A DNA stretch of 64,000 bases from contig JAEZOB010000009.1 of NCBI GenBank assembly GCA_023414355.1, positions 558,001 through 622,000 on the forward strand, given 5' to 3'. Shown piece by piece: positions 26,820-34,481 of the stretch. This DNA comes from Bacillota bacterium. Lineage in GTDB: Bacteria; Bacillota; Clostridia; Lachnospirales; Lachnospiraceae. The notes under the pieces are model-generated. The model was given only the letters and a program-made list of their open reading frames with translations, made no database searches and was not told the DNA's origin. Each line of letters starts with the position of its first letter. The first letter of the stretch is position 1. A program made the translations under genes and the position numbers.

Positions 26820-28298
26820 ATGAGCAAAAGTATCTATAACTTTAAGAAAGCGGATTTTGTATGTACGTGTATTATCCTCGCGGTGTGTCTTCTGACCTTA
26901 GTTTATAACTTTGCAGGGAAGAGCTTTTCAGAGGGTATGGAGTTATCCATCCCGGTATTCGGAACAGCCGGGATTGTAGTCATCCTATATTTTGTTCCAA
27001 TACCAAGCAGAGCAAAAGGATTTCTCTATAGTGTGATCATCCTTGCAGCTTCCATCATGGCACTGCTTTCTGATCCGACCGATCAGGGAACGAATTTTAC
27101 AATCGCCGCTTCCATCGTAGTTCTTTGTCTCTATTATTCCTCAAAACTTCTGATTACCTACGGTATTATCCTGAATGCGGTATATCTGATTATATATAAT
27201 ATTGATAGCGTCATTTTATTCGGTAAAGAACGTCCCGTTAGCTTCCTGTTATCCTCCATGCTCATGATAAACAGTATGTTTCTTGTGATTTATTTCTCTA
27301 ATCGCTGGGGAAGCCAGATTATCATGAGGGCTACACAGAAGGAGCAGGAGGTCAATGAGCTTCTGAATAAACTTCAGGCCACCTTCGAGAAGGTGGGAGA
27401 GACCTCCAATGTATTAATTAAGAACGTAACTACCCTTGACGATAATATGAATTCCATCGTAGAATCCAGCAAAGAAACCTCCAACACGATGAATGAGGTG
27501 GCAAGAGGAACCGAGCATCAGGCAGAGAGCATCTATGATATCAATGCAAATATGACTGTGGCAGTGGAGGAAGTGAACTCTACGAAGGAAATTGCTGAGA
27601 AGATTACCTCGAACTCAGATCTGATCTCCCAAAAGGTTGCGAAGGGTACAGAGAAGATCGGCTCCATGATGCTCCAGATGAACACAATCAATCAGGCAGT
27701 CGGAGCGGCACTTACTACAGTAAACGAATTGCAGTCAAATATCGAGATGATAGACAGCTTACTAGCCGGTATCGAGGGGATCTCGGTGCAGACCAACCTA
27801 TTATCAATCAATGCTTCCATAGAATCAGCGAGAGCCGGTGAACAGGGCAAGGGCTTTGCAGTGGTCGCAGGTGAGGTAAGAAAACTTGCTGTTCAGAGTT
27901 CAAAGACAGCAAAAAGCATTCAGGAAATCACAGAGGTCATCTCTACGAATTCTACTTCGGCGGTAGATAAGGTAAGCCAGGGTGAGAAGGCGGTCAAAGA
28001 TGGTAATCTCGTATTAAATGAGGTCAGAGAATATTTTAAAGATGTAGAGAAAGCAGTAAATGAGACCTTCGATTTACTTGCAACCGAGAATAAGATGATC
28101 AATAGCATCTTGGATAAATTCATCCAGGTACAGGAACGCATTGAGAGCATTGCCAGCATATCAGAGGAGCATTCCGCCTCCAACGAAGAAATCCTGGCTA
28201 CGATTGAGAATGAAAGTAGTGATATCATCGCAATCAAGGATTCTATCAAGGAAATCAAGGATATGACGGCTGTACTGAACCAGATGTTACAGCTGTAG
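26820..28298 (+). CDS. Methyl-accepting chemotaxis protein, 6-TM sensor
   Basis: A 492-residue receptor. Residues 1-165 contain about six hydrophobic helices with short loops and no large extracellular domain, so the signal is probably sensed in or near the membrane. Residues 175-492 are the cytoplasmic coiled-coil signalling domain; the hairpin tip reads SVQTNLLSINASIESARAGE and GKGFAVVAGEVRKLA, with a few changes from the usual DQTNLLALNAAIEAARAGE. No HAMP domain is apparent. It resembles the receptor at 60442 in length and layout. AAGGGGATCG precedes ATG. Monocistronic. Confidence 0.9.
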   Translation: MSKSIYNFKKADFVCTCIILAVCLLTLVYNFAGKSFSEGMELSIPVFGTAGIVVILYFVPIPSRAKGFLYSVIILAASIMALLSDPTDQGTNFTIAASIVVLCLYYSSKLLITYGIILNAVYLIIYNIDSVILFGKERPVSFLLSSMLMINSMFLVIYFSNRWGSQIIMRATQKEQEVNELLNKLQATFEKVGETSNVLIKNVTTLDDNMNSIVESSKETSNTMNEVARGTEHQAESIYDINANMTVAVEEVNSTKEIAEKITSNSDLISQKVAKGTEKIGSMMLQMNTINQAVGAALTTVNELQSNIEMIDSLLAGIEGISVQTNLLSINASIESARAGEQGKGFAVVAGEVRKLAVQSSKTAKSIQEITEVISTNSTSAVDKVSQGEKAVKDGNLVLNEVREYFKDVEKAVNETFDLLATENKMINSILDKFIQVQERIESIASISEEHSASNEEILATIENESSDIIAIKDSIKEIKDMTAVLNQMLQL

Positions 28299-28355
28299 AT
28301 GAAATAAAAGATTAATCATAGATACATAATTTGAATAGACTTCATCAAGTATAAT

Positions 28356-28403
28356 CATATTGTTTATATGATTTATGTTCATATTGTTTATATGATTTAT
28401 GAT
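28356..28403. repeat. 24-bp tandem duplication
   Basis: CATATTGTTTATATGATTTA at 28356 is repeated at 28380, both followed by TGTT or TGAT. It lies just upstream of the antitoxin RNA promoter. Confidence 0.85.
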
Positions 28404-28439
28404 CAGACTATTGTAAAATAAAGTATAGTCTGTTATAAT
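28404..28439 (+). promoter_or_regulatory. Promoter of the antitoxin-like RNA, inside a palindrome
   Basis: TTGTAA (28411-28416), 17-base spacer and perfect TATAAT (28434-28439). The inverted repeat CAGACTAT (28404-28411) / ATAGTCTG (28425-28432) brackets the spacer and touches both promoter boxes, so it could be an operator. Confidence 0.65.
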
Positions 28440-28445
28440 CAGGTT

Positions 28446-28535
28446 AGAAAAATCAAGGACACATAGTGTCGATTGATTCCTGCATGCAGATAGTTATCCT
28501 ACAAGTCGGACGCTCGAGGATAACTATCTTTTTTT
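28446..28535 (+). ncRNA. Candidate antisense antitoxin RNA (RatA-like)
   Basis: A promoter ends at 28439 and a strong terminator lies at 28488-28535, defining a transcript of about 90 nt with no ORF of its own. Its 5' part folds as AATCAA-g-GACAC-ata-GTGTC-ga-TTGATT. Its 3' part is complementary to the end of the minus-strand toxin ORF (28499-28535). This layout, convergent with 3' overlap, is that of txpA/ratA-type type I systems. Confidence 0.65.
28488..28535 (+). terminator. Terminator of the antitoxin-like RNA
   Basis: AGATAGTTATCC (28488-28499) pairs perfectly with GGATAACTATCT (28518-28529), then seven Ts. The same bases read on the minus strand encode the toxin C-terminus. Confidence 0.9.
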
Positions 28536-28606
28536 GTATCGTTGATCCAAATAAGTGAGAATTGCAAATGCCATAATAGAAGACTAATTACTTCCGATAC
28601 TGTCAT
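28499..28606 (-). CDS. Type I toxin-like membrane peptide, 35 aa
   Basis: The ORF starts MTVSEVISLLLW and continues HLQFSLIWINDTKK, then a polar tail ending RASDL. A short acidic N-terminus, one hydrophobic segment (residues about 6-21) and a Lys/Asp boundary are the hallmarks of the TxpA/BsrG/'putative holin-like toxin' group, whose members commonly start MTV(F/Y)E. The ribosome site AGGGGGTGAG is very strong and lies just behind a small hairpin CTTTAT-tac-ATAAAG that could mask it. Overlap with a convergent small RNA supports the assignment. A functional toxin is inferred; the peptide is shorter than classical TxpA (59 aa). Confidence 0.6.
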   Translation of the reverse strand: MTVSEVISLLLWHLQFSLIWINDTKKDSYPRASDL

Positions 28607-28834
28607 AGGCCTCACCCCCTCTTTATGTAATAAAGAAGGAATCAATCGATATATTATCCCCAATCGTTCTAACCTGATTATGCTACAACAGGCGAGTCAT
28701 AGCAGGGTTATCATAGCATGACTGGTATTAGTTTACAATCAGTAAAAGGCGAAATATGGGTTTAATATAGTGTTTTTGTTATAAATATACAAAAAATGTT
28801 AAAAAGTCTGTTACATTTTATGTAAAAGAAAAGA

Positions 28835-28863
28835 TTTACAATTATGTATTTTTGAATTATTAT
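28835..28863 (+). promoter_or_regulatory. Putative promoter of the Tad-like locus
   Basis: TTTACA (28835-28840), 17-base spacer, TATTAT (28858-28863), about 90 bases before the first gene. The surrounding 28683-28954 is AT-rich, with no other element recognised. Confidence 0.5.
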
Positions 28864-28954
28864 ATAAATATCTTAAATTCACTAACTTTCTATTACTCAA
28901 TTAATCTTTATTCCTATTTTTCCGTTTCTTTATAAAATCTAAGGGGGTTTTTGT

Positions 28955-29794
28955 GTGAAATTAGCATTCTGGAGCAATGCCGGTGAGGTTTGCTCAGTAT
29001 CTCAAAATCTTGCAGCTATTAGTATTGCTAGTGTCAATCGTTTTCATTATTCGGTTATTACAATGGAAAATCGCCTGCACAGTCATAATTTAGGCAAGGC
29101 CTATCATCATAGAGAAAAATATAATTCTCATGATTCAGTAGGCACTAATTATTATGATGGTAATGGCATAGAAGGTTTACTAAGAAAGATCTATCGCGGA
29201 GATAGTAAGCCGGATATTCTTAAAGCTTATCTAATGGAAATCATTCGTAATCATCTCTATTATATTCCCCAAAGTAAAACAATACATAATGAAATATTTG
29301 ATTATGAATTCGATCATTGCATTTACTCCTTGTTTCAGATAACGGATCAATGTGCTGATATATGCTTTATAGATACAGCCAGCAATAATAGTCTCAGTAC
29401 AAAATTCATTCTGGAGGAAGCGGACCTCATCGTAATAAATCTATGTCAAAAGAAAAATGTTCTAGAGGACTTTTTTCAAAATTATGACTCCTTAATTCCC
29501 AAAGCGGTCTTTATCATCAGTAACTATGATCCAAAGGCTTCGAAAAGCAGTCTTTCTCTTTTTAAAGAGTTTCATATCCCTCGTGAGAATATCATTGCTA
29601 TCCCTTATAATGAACTTTATCACATTGCTTATGAAAGCGGGAACGTCCTGGATTTTATCAACGGTAATTACTCCTGCAATATCGACAATCCTAATTATTC
29701 ATTTATTCAATCTATAAAAAAAGCAACCTATGTCATTATTAGAAAATTGGAATACATTACCAGGCAAAAGGTACTACATCCGTGTGGAAAATAG
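28955..29794 (+). CDS. ParA/TadZ-like protein with degenerate P-loop (1)
   Basis: A 279-residue protein, GTG start behind AAGGGGG. It begins with a hydrophobic strand and a loop (MKLAFWSNAGEVCSVSQNLA) at the place where ParA/MinD/TadZ ATPases have KGGxGKT, but the Gly-Lys-Thr core is absent. Later strands fit the same fold: ADICFIDTASNNS resembles the switch II strand (xxDTxx), and EADLIVINLCQKKNVLEDFF the following MinD-like strand-helix. The paralogue at 31691 has the same order of elements. TadZ/CpaE proteins position Tad pilus machines at the cell pole or septum. Loss of the nucleotide site suggests a scaffold role; that is inference. First gene of the locus. Confidence 0.6.
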   Translation: MKLAFWSNAGEVCSVSQNLAAISIASVNRFHYSVITMENRLHSHNLGKAYHHREKYNSHDSVGTNYYDGNGIEGLLRKIYRGDSKPDILKAYLMEIIRNHLYYIPQSKTIHNEIFDYEFDHCIYSLFQITDQCADICFIDTASNNSLSTKFILEEADLIVINLCQKKNVLEDFFQNYDSLIPKAVFIISNYDPKASKSSLSLFKEFHIPRENIIAIPYNELYHIAYESGNVLDFINGNYSCNIDNPNYSFIQSIKKATYVIIRKLEYITRQKVLHPCGK

Positions 29795-30024
29795 CAGCAT
29801 TACGTATTCTCGCAATTGTTATTATAGGAATATTGCTATTCTTATTCTTAATAATGATATGTGGGAAGATAGAAGGTAGATATATAAAAAAAAGAAAACA
29901 CAGAGCATGCAGGCAATATAAAAACATGCATATAATAGTCTGTATAATCTATCTGTTATCTTTAATAACTACAGTTCTTCTATGTTTTTATATCATTGAA
30001 CATAGAATTGGAGGAGCAAGGTGA
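29782..30024 (+). CDS. Small two-helix membrane protein
   Basis: An 80-residue protein, GTG start overlapping the end of the previous gene by 13 bases. Two hydrophobic helices (residues about 5-27 and 50-71) flank a very basic loop (RYIKKRKHRACRQYK). It overlaps the next gene by GTGA. The tight overlaps on both sides argue that it is a real gene of the locus, but no family is recognised. Confidence 0.6.
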   Translation: MWKIAALRILAIVIIGILLFLFLIMICGKIEGRYIKKRKHRACRQYKNMHIIVCIIYLLSLITTVLLCFYIIEHRIGGAR

Positions 30025-30980
30025 AAATTCATAATAGGATAAAAAGGACTACAAGGCAATATATTGTGGTTGCTTTGATCTGCATTATAGTGATCAGTGG
30101 GGCTGCTACGATTACTTCTTATCTTATCACTAACCAAATAAAGGCCGAATATGATTCCTTGCTAAAGAAGGCAGAAGGGGATATTAAGGCAAATCAAAGA
30201 AATATCTATGTTTCTACAAGAAAAATTAAAGCAGGGGAAGAACTTACAAAGGATGTGATTGAGAAAAGAACAGTATATTCATCACAAGCACAAGAAACCT
30301 ATATAACGGAGAATGAGATTGGAACCCTTACACTAATTGAAATACCGGAACAAACTTATATTATGCGTTCCATGGTCTCCGAAAATTCCGTAGCATCAGA
30401 GCTCCGAGAAGTTGAATATCAGGTAATATATCTTGGCGGTAATATAATATGCGGTGATACGGTAGATGTTAGAATAATCTTTCCGAACGGAGAAGACTAT
30501 ATTATACTTACGAAAAAGTTGATTAAAAATATTGCTGCTGACAATCAAACAATCTATTTATGGTTAGCAGAGGAAGAGATTCTTAGGATGTCCAGTGCAA
30601 TCGTTGACTCTTATCTCTATACAGGGGCAAAATTGTATATCACAAAATACATAGAACCCAATCTCCAAGACGCTTCTTGCATTACCTATGAGCCAAGTCT
30701 GGCTACCATCCAATTGATCAGGAATAATCCCAATATCATAGAAACTGCTACGAATGAACTAAGTAAGGAAGTGCGAAAAGCAATGGAAAATCGACAAGCG
30801 GATAGCATGAATACCGATGTAAGGAATATAAATTGGGAGCTAAGTCCAAATCAAGTAAAAACCATTGATACTTCTTCTGATTCATATCAGATCACAGATA
30901 CGGAACAGGAGAACAGGTACGATGAATCCTACTTAAATGAAGTGAAAGACAAGGAAGCTGAGATGGACTATGGGCCATGA
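30021..30980 (+). CDS. CpaB/RcpC-like SAF-domain protein
   Basis: A 319-residue protein anchored by one N-terminal helix (residues about 14-36). After a short coiled stretch comes a SAF domain: NIYVSTRKIKAGEELTKDVI, then IPEQTYIMRSMVSENS, followed by an RcpC-like beta region (EYQVIYLGGNIICGDTVDVRI). CpaB/RcpC proteins of Tad systems sit on the outside of the membrane, where they help assemble the secretion channel or bind peptidoglycan and sugars. The C-terminal ~70 residues are polar and acidic. GTG start within GTGA, coupled to the upstream gene. This is one of the clearer links to Tad machinery. Confidence 0.7.
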   Translation: MKIHNRIKRTTRQYIVVALICIIVISGAATITSYLITNQIKAEYDSLLKKAEGDIKANQRNIYVSTRKIKAGEELTKDVIEKRTVYSSQAQETYITENEIGTLTLIEIPEQTYIMRSMVSENSVASELREVEYQVIYLGGNIICGDTVDVRIIFPNGEDYIILTKKLIKNIAADNQTIYLWLAEEEILRMSSAIVDSYLYTGAKLYITKYIEPNLQDASCITYEPSLATIQLIRNNPNIIETATNELSKEVRKAMENRQADSMNTDVRNINWELSPNQVKTIDTSSDSYQITDTEQENRYDESYLNEVKDKEAEMDYGP

Positions 30981-31024
30981 TGCTTTGAAGGATATAAGAA
31001 TAATAAGTGGAGGGAGGGGTTGAG

Positions 31025-31684
31025 ATGATACGTGTTGGATTTGCCGGGTGTGAAGCCTTTGATTTAATACTATATATAAGCCGAACACTGGTGATATTGG
31101 GTTATCCTATATTGATTATAGATTTTACAGACTCAGGAGCTCTAAAGAAAGCAATCTATCATGGTATGGAATTGGAGAGCCGGAAGGAGATTGTTAATTA
31201 TCGAAACATCCATTATTTGAGGCGAACACCGGTTGAGGCTGAGCTGATCTCATATGAGGATGGGCTGGTTTTGATTAACTATGGGCTAAATCCATCCAGG
31301 GAGCTGCTTTTATCCTGCGATATTTTATTGATTGTAATGAATGCTTATCCACATATGATTGATAAAGTCAATGCGTTGATGTCAACTTTAGATTGGAAGG
31401 CAGAAAAACATCAGCTTTTAATTAGAGATATCATTACTCCTGATGATATCGACCGGGTGATTTCTAAAGTAAGGTTTCCGTATGATAATAAAGAATATTA
31501 TCTGTTTCTTGACCATAATGATTACTTCTGTGCTGTAAATTGTCAAATAAACCAATCTCTAAAATTTCTTAAGCTTTCTTCAAATTTGAAAAAATTCATC
31601 ATCTATTTCATACATGATATATTCCCACAAATAAAAATCAATAATGTCAAGAAAGCACTCACTTCGGCTGGGAGGGGGAGGTAA
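31025..31684 (+). CDS. ParA/MinD-fold protein lacking a P-loop (2)
   Basis: A 219-residue protein. It starts MIRVGFAGCEAFDLILYISR; the strand-loop-helix corresponds to the Walker A region of MinD-like ATPases, but the loop reads AGCEAFD, without Lys or Thr. Strands LVLINYGLN and CDILLIVMNAY match the later core strands. The GTG at 31007 lies within the GGAGGGAGGGG ribosome site, so ATG 31025 is taken. It is the second of three related proteins in the locus. Function is unknown; a structural or positioning partner of the pilus ATPase is plausible. Confidence 0.5.
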   Translation: MIRVGFAGCEAFDLILYISRTLVILGYPILIIDFTDSGALKKAIYHGMELESRKEIVNYRNIHYLRRTPVEAELISYEDGLVLINYGLNPSRELLLSCDILLIVMNAYPHMIDKVNALMSTLDWKAEKHQLLIRDIITPDDIDRVISKVRFPYDNKEYYLFLDHNDYFCAVNCQINQSLKFLKLSSNLKKFIIYFIHDIFPQIKINNVKKALTSAGRGR

Positions 31685-31690
31685 GGGCAA

Positions 31691-32590
31691 ATGAGTAAAA
31701 TACTGTTTTGGTCGCCTTATCACGGTCAGGGACAAACGAGTAATCTATATGCCGTTGCATTAGTTTTTTGTATATTATATAAGAAACGTATTCTATTATT
31801 ACAGACGCATTTTAAGAATAATAACCTTGAAAGTCCACTTGTCGGTTACAATGTTGATAAAGAAACAGAAGAAACTATGATTTTTGAAGATATCGGAATA
31901 GATATGGCAATAACCTATAGCAAGATGAACAGACTTGATGATAAGACATTAGAGAACTGCTGTCTGACATTTTTGGATTCCTCAATTCTTATGATGCCTG
32001 GAACAAAAACGAAAAATAAGGAGACCTTTGATCGGGATGTAGGTGGAGCAGTTAATCGGTTGCTAACAGCAGCGGATGAATGTGTGGACATTGTTTTTAT
32101 AGATTCCAATAGCAGCGATGATGAGACATCCAAACGGCTGATGCAAACAGCAGATATGGTCGTTGTTAATTTATCTCAGCATAGATACGTTCTTGAGAAA
32201 TTATTTATTGAATATGGGGATTTTCTCACGAATAATAGGAAGATTTTCTATCTGTTCGGTAACTACGATGATAATTCGGGTTATAACATCTATAATTGCC
32301 GGAGAAAATACAGCCAATATATTAAGTCGGGGAATTCAGGAGTCATTCCCTATTGTACGAAGTATATGGATGCCCAGAATGAAAGTAATGTCCTTCATTT
32401 TCTGGAAGAGGGATTAGCACATAAAAGGAATAATAGTTTTATTTGTAATATTCATAGATCTCTTTTTGATCTGAGGTACGGAAAATATGCAAGGGATGAG
32501 ATAGAAGATTTTTTTCGGAACTTGATTCTTAATGCAGATAATATGTCACGTATTCTACAGATCTATGTGAAACGGAACTTTAGGAGGTGA
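31691..32590 (+). CDS. TadZ/CpaE-like ATPase with altered Walker A (3)
   Basis: A 299-residue ParA-fold protein. The Walker A region reads SPYHGQGQTSNLY: the Gly and Thr-Ser pattern is kept but the catalytic Lys is Gln. CVDIVFIDSNSSDD is the switch II strand and TADMVVVNLSQHRYVLEKLF the next strand-helix, closely matching the first gene of the locus (ADICFIDTASNNS; EADLIVINLCQKKNVLEDFF). CpaE/TadZ proteins often have weak P-loops and act as polar hubs for Tad pili. It starts 6 bases after the upstream stop and ends 4 bases before the motor ATPase gene. Confidence 0.65.
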   Translation: MSKILFWSPYHGQGQTSNLYAVALVFCILYKKRILLLQTHFKNNNLESPLVGYNVDKETEETMIFEDIGIDMAITYSKMNRLDDKTLENCCLTFLDSSILMMPGTKTKNKETFDRDVGGAVNRLLTAADECVDIVFIDSNSSDDETSKRLMQTADMVVVNLSQHRYVLEKLFIEYGDFLTNNRKIFYLFGNYDDNSGYNIYNCRRKYSQYIKSGNSGVIPYCTKYMDAQNESNVLHFLEEGLAHKRNNSFICNIHRSLFDLRYGKYARDEIEDFFRNLILNADNMSRILQIYVKRNFRR

Positions 32591-32594
32591 AATA

Positions 32595-34481
32595 ATGGGT
32601 TCAGTCGAATGGATCCTTTTTAGTATCCTTTTCCTGGTAATGGTATTAATTATTTATTTTATCTTCAAAGGAAAAATAGAAGATGATGACGATGTGAACC
32701 AAATCTTTTCAGTCCATTTTCTTTGTTCGGAGATTAAGAGAATTATGAATGATATCATTAATATGGATATTGAGGCCTTAAGGCTGAATAAGAAAGACTT
32801 TGAAAGTCGCAGGATACTTAAAAGGTCGCTTAGTGATGCAACCAGAAAGAGTTCTCAGGGTGATTTATGTGCGAAAGTCATTGTAACAGCAAAAATCAAG
32901 AGTTCTCTTTCAGGAATCCTTAGAAACAGGGAGGAAAGGATTAATGAGGCTATTCCATTTGAAAGGCTGGATTCATTAACGGCTACAGATATGTTCGAAA
33001 TCTTACTGTACCTACAAAAGAAAGATAATAATTATCATATGTTCCGGGAAATCTGCTATCAGACTGAGCTGGATCAACTTAAGATGAATGAGAGGGGCTC
33101 TTTTTATGATATAGACGAAGAAGATATCAAAAGGGCATTCGAACAACTATATCAACCTTTGAGCTATGATGATAAATTAAATATCCTTACTCAAAGAATC
33201 TATGAAGAGACCTATGGACTATCAATTGTTGATCTCCTAATCATGGAGGATGCTTCGATTGACTGTATCTCAGGAGGAATATCCGGTATCACGAAAGATG
33301 ATTATCAGTACAGAGAGGAAGATGTCTACGCCGGATCCTTCCGACAGTCAAAAACATTTGATAGCGTATGTATCGTTTTTTTCGGGAAACCAATCCATTT
33401 GAAATTCCTATCTTTTGGATCGAGTGCGGGAATAGCAAGGGTGTGTAAAAATCTGACCGAACATGGAAGAACAGGACATTTTACTTCATCTGAAGGTGGT
33501 ATTAAGACACATTTGGCGGATGGGAGTCGAGTAACAGTATTCCGGCCATACAATGCATCTCAATGGGCATTCTTCGTACGTAAATTTGGTAGTACCTCGA
33601 AATTTGAATTAAAGGACCTGATTACAGATAAAGGATGTCAATATCCGCTTAGTGTGATCAAATGGGCTGTGAAGGGCTGCGCCAATATTGTGTTTTCAGG
33701 TGATCAGAATTCTGGTAAAACAACAAATATGAGAGCGGCAGTAAGAGATATAGACAGAAGGCAGCAGATCAGAACGATTGAAGCTGATTTTGAATTATAT
33801 CTAAATGACTCGTATGCTGATATGAATATTTTAGGAACAAGACCAAGTATGGAAATGCCCTTTTCGAGATTGATAGAGTTATTAAAGGCTTCTGAGGCAC
33901 ATACTATTCTATTTGGCGAAACTGCCAGTCTGGAACATGCAAAACATCTGATTGACCTTCTTCTGGCCGGAACCAAACGAATTATTACAACTGGCCATTG
34001 GCCCAGTTCTGATGAATTGATATCCTATTTCGTATTAGCAGAAGGAGGCTATGGAAATGGTGGAACCGAGGATATTGAACATATGGTAGCACATCTTTTA
34101 AACCTGGATGTCCATCATGTAAAGGATAACGACGGCCATAGGTATATTGACAGAATTACTGAAATTATTCCTTACGACAGGGAGAATAAGGAGATGTCGA
34201 AAGGAAAGGGGATAGAGGGAAAATTGGATCAAATAGCGGGATTCTTAGGGCAAATGGCTCGTAGAAAATCATATGATACAAGAGACATCGTAATATATGA
34301 TGCAGGGGAATATCATATGATAAATCCGATCAGCAAAGGACTTTCGAACAAGATCATGAAGCAGTTGTCTCCGGAAGAAGTAAGCATTTTCCTAAAGTTT
34401 AATCATTCTGCTGAGGAGGTGCCAAAGCGAGATGATGATTGCCTCAGTAAATCTTTTAATAGGAAACAAATCAATGGATAA
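32595..34481 (+). CDS. CpaF/TadA-like secretion ATPase with N-terminal membrane anchor
   Basis: A 628-residue type II/IV secretion-family motor. The Walker A is GDQNSGKTT at 369-377. The Walker B region reads AHTILFGETASLEHA where CpaF has ILGE(V/A)RG.EA, and the His box is ITTGHWPSS near residue 465, comparable to STGHANS. Unusually, the protein begins with a strong membrane helix (residues about 5-24, WILFSILFLVMVLIIYFIF) before the N-terminal domain, whereas CpaF/TadA are normally soluble. It would power assembly of the pilus or export of substrates. AGGAGGTGA precedes ATG. It overlaps the platform-protein gene by 50 bases. Confidence 0.85.
   Translation: MGSVEWILFSILFLVMVLIIYFIFKGKIEDDDDVNQIFSVHFLCSEIKRIMNDIINMDIEALRLNKKDFESRRILKRSLSDATRKSSQGDLCAKVIVTAKIKSSLSGILRNREERINEAIPFERLDSLTATDMFEILLYLQKKDNNYHMFREICYQTELDQLKMNERGSFYDIDEEDIKRAFEQLYQPLSYDDKLNILTQRIYEETYGLSIVDLLIMEDASIDCISGGISGITKDDYQYREEDVYAGSFRQSKTFDSVCIVFFGKPIHLKFLSFGSSAGIARVCKNLTEHGRTGHFTSSEGGIKTHLADGSRVTVFRPYNASQWAFFVRKFGSTSKFELKDLITDKGCQYPLSVIKWAVKGCANIVFSGDQNSGKTTNMRAAVRDIDRRQQIRTIEADFELYLNDSYADMNILGTRPSMEMPFSRLIELLKASEAHTILFGETASLEHAKHLIDLLLAGTKRIITTGHWPSSDELISYFVLAEGGYGNGGTEDIEHMVAHLLNLDVHHVKDNDGHRYIDRITEIIPYDRENKEMSKGKGIEGKLDQIAGFLGQMARRKSYDTRDIVIYDAGEYHMINPISKGLSNKIMKQLSPEEVSIFLKFNHSAEEVPKRDDDCLSKSFNRKQING

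Larger units (their letters stand above)
28434..28682. repeat. Inverted repeats bounding the toxin-antitoxin module
   Basis: The left arm starts ATAATCAGGTTAGAA (28435-28449), then after 19 bases TCGATTGATTCCT. The right arm, read on the minus strand from 28681, has the same two blocks 17 bases apart. Both transcripts of the module would therefore begin with nearly the same sequence. Confidence 0.8.

Noticed and set aside
28499..28606. 35-residue peptide considered as a phage holin
   Set aside because: No phage genes are nearby, and the convergent small RNA with shared terminator fits a type I toxin better.
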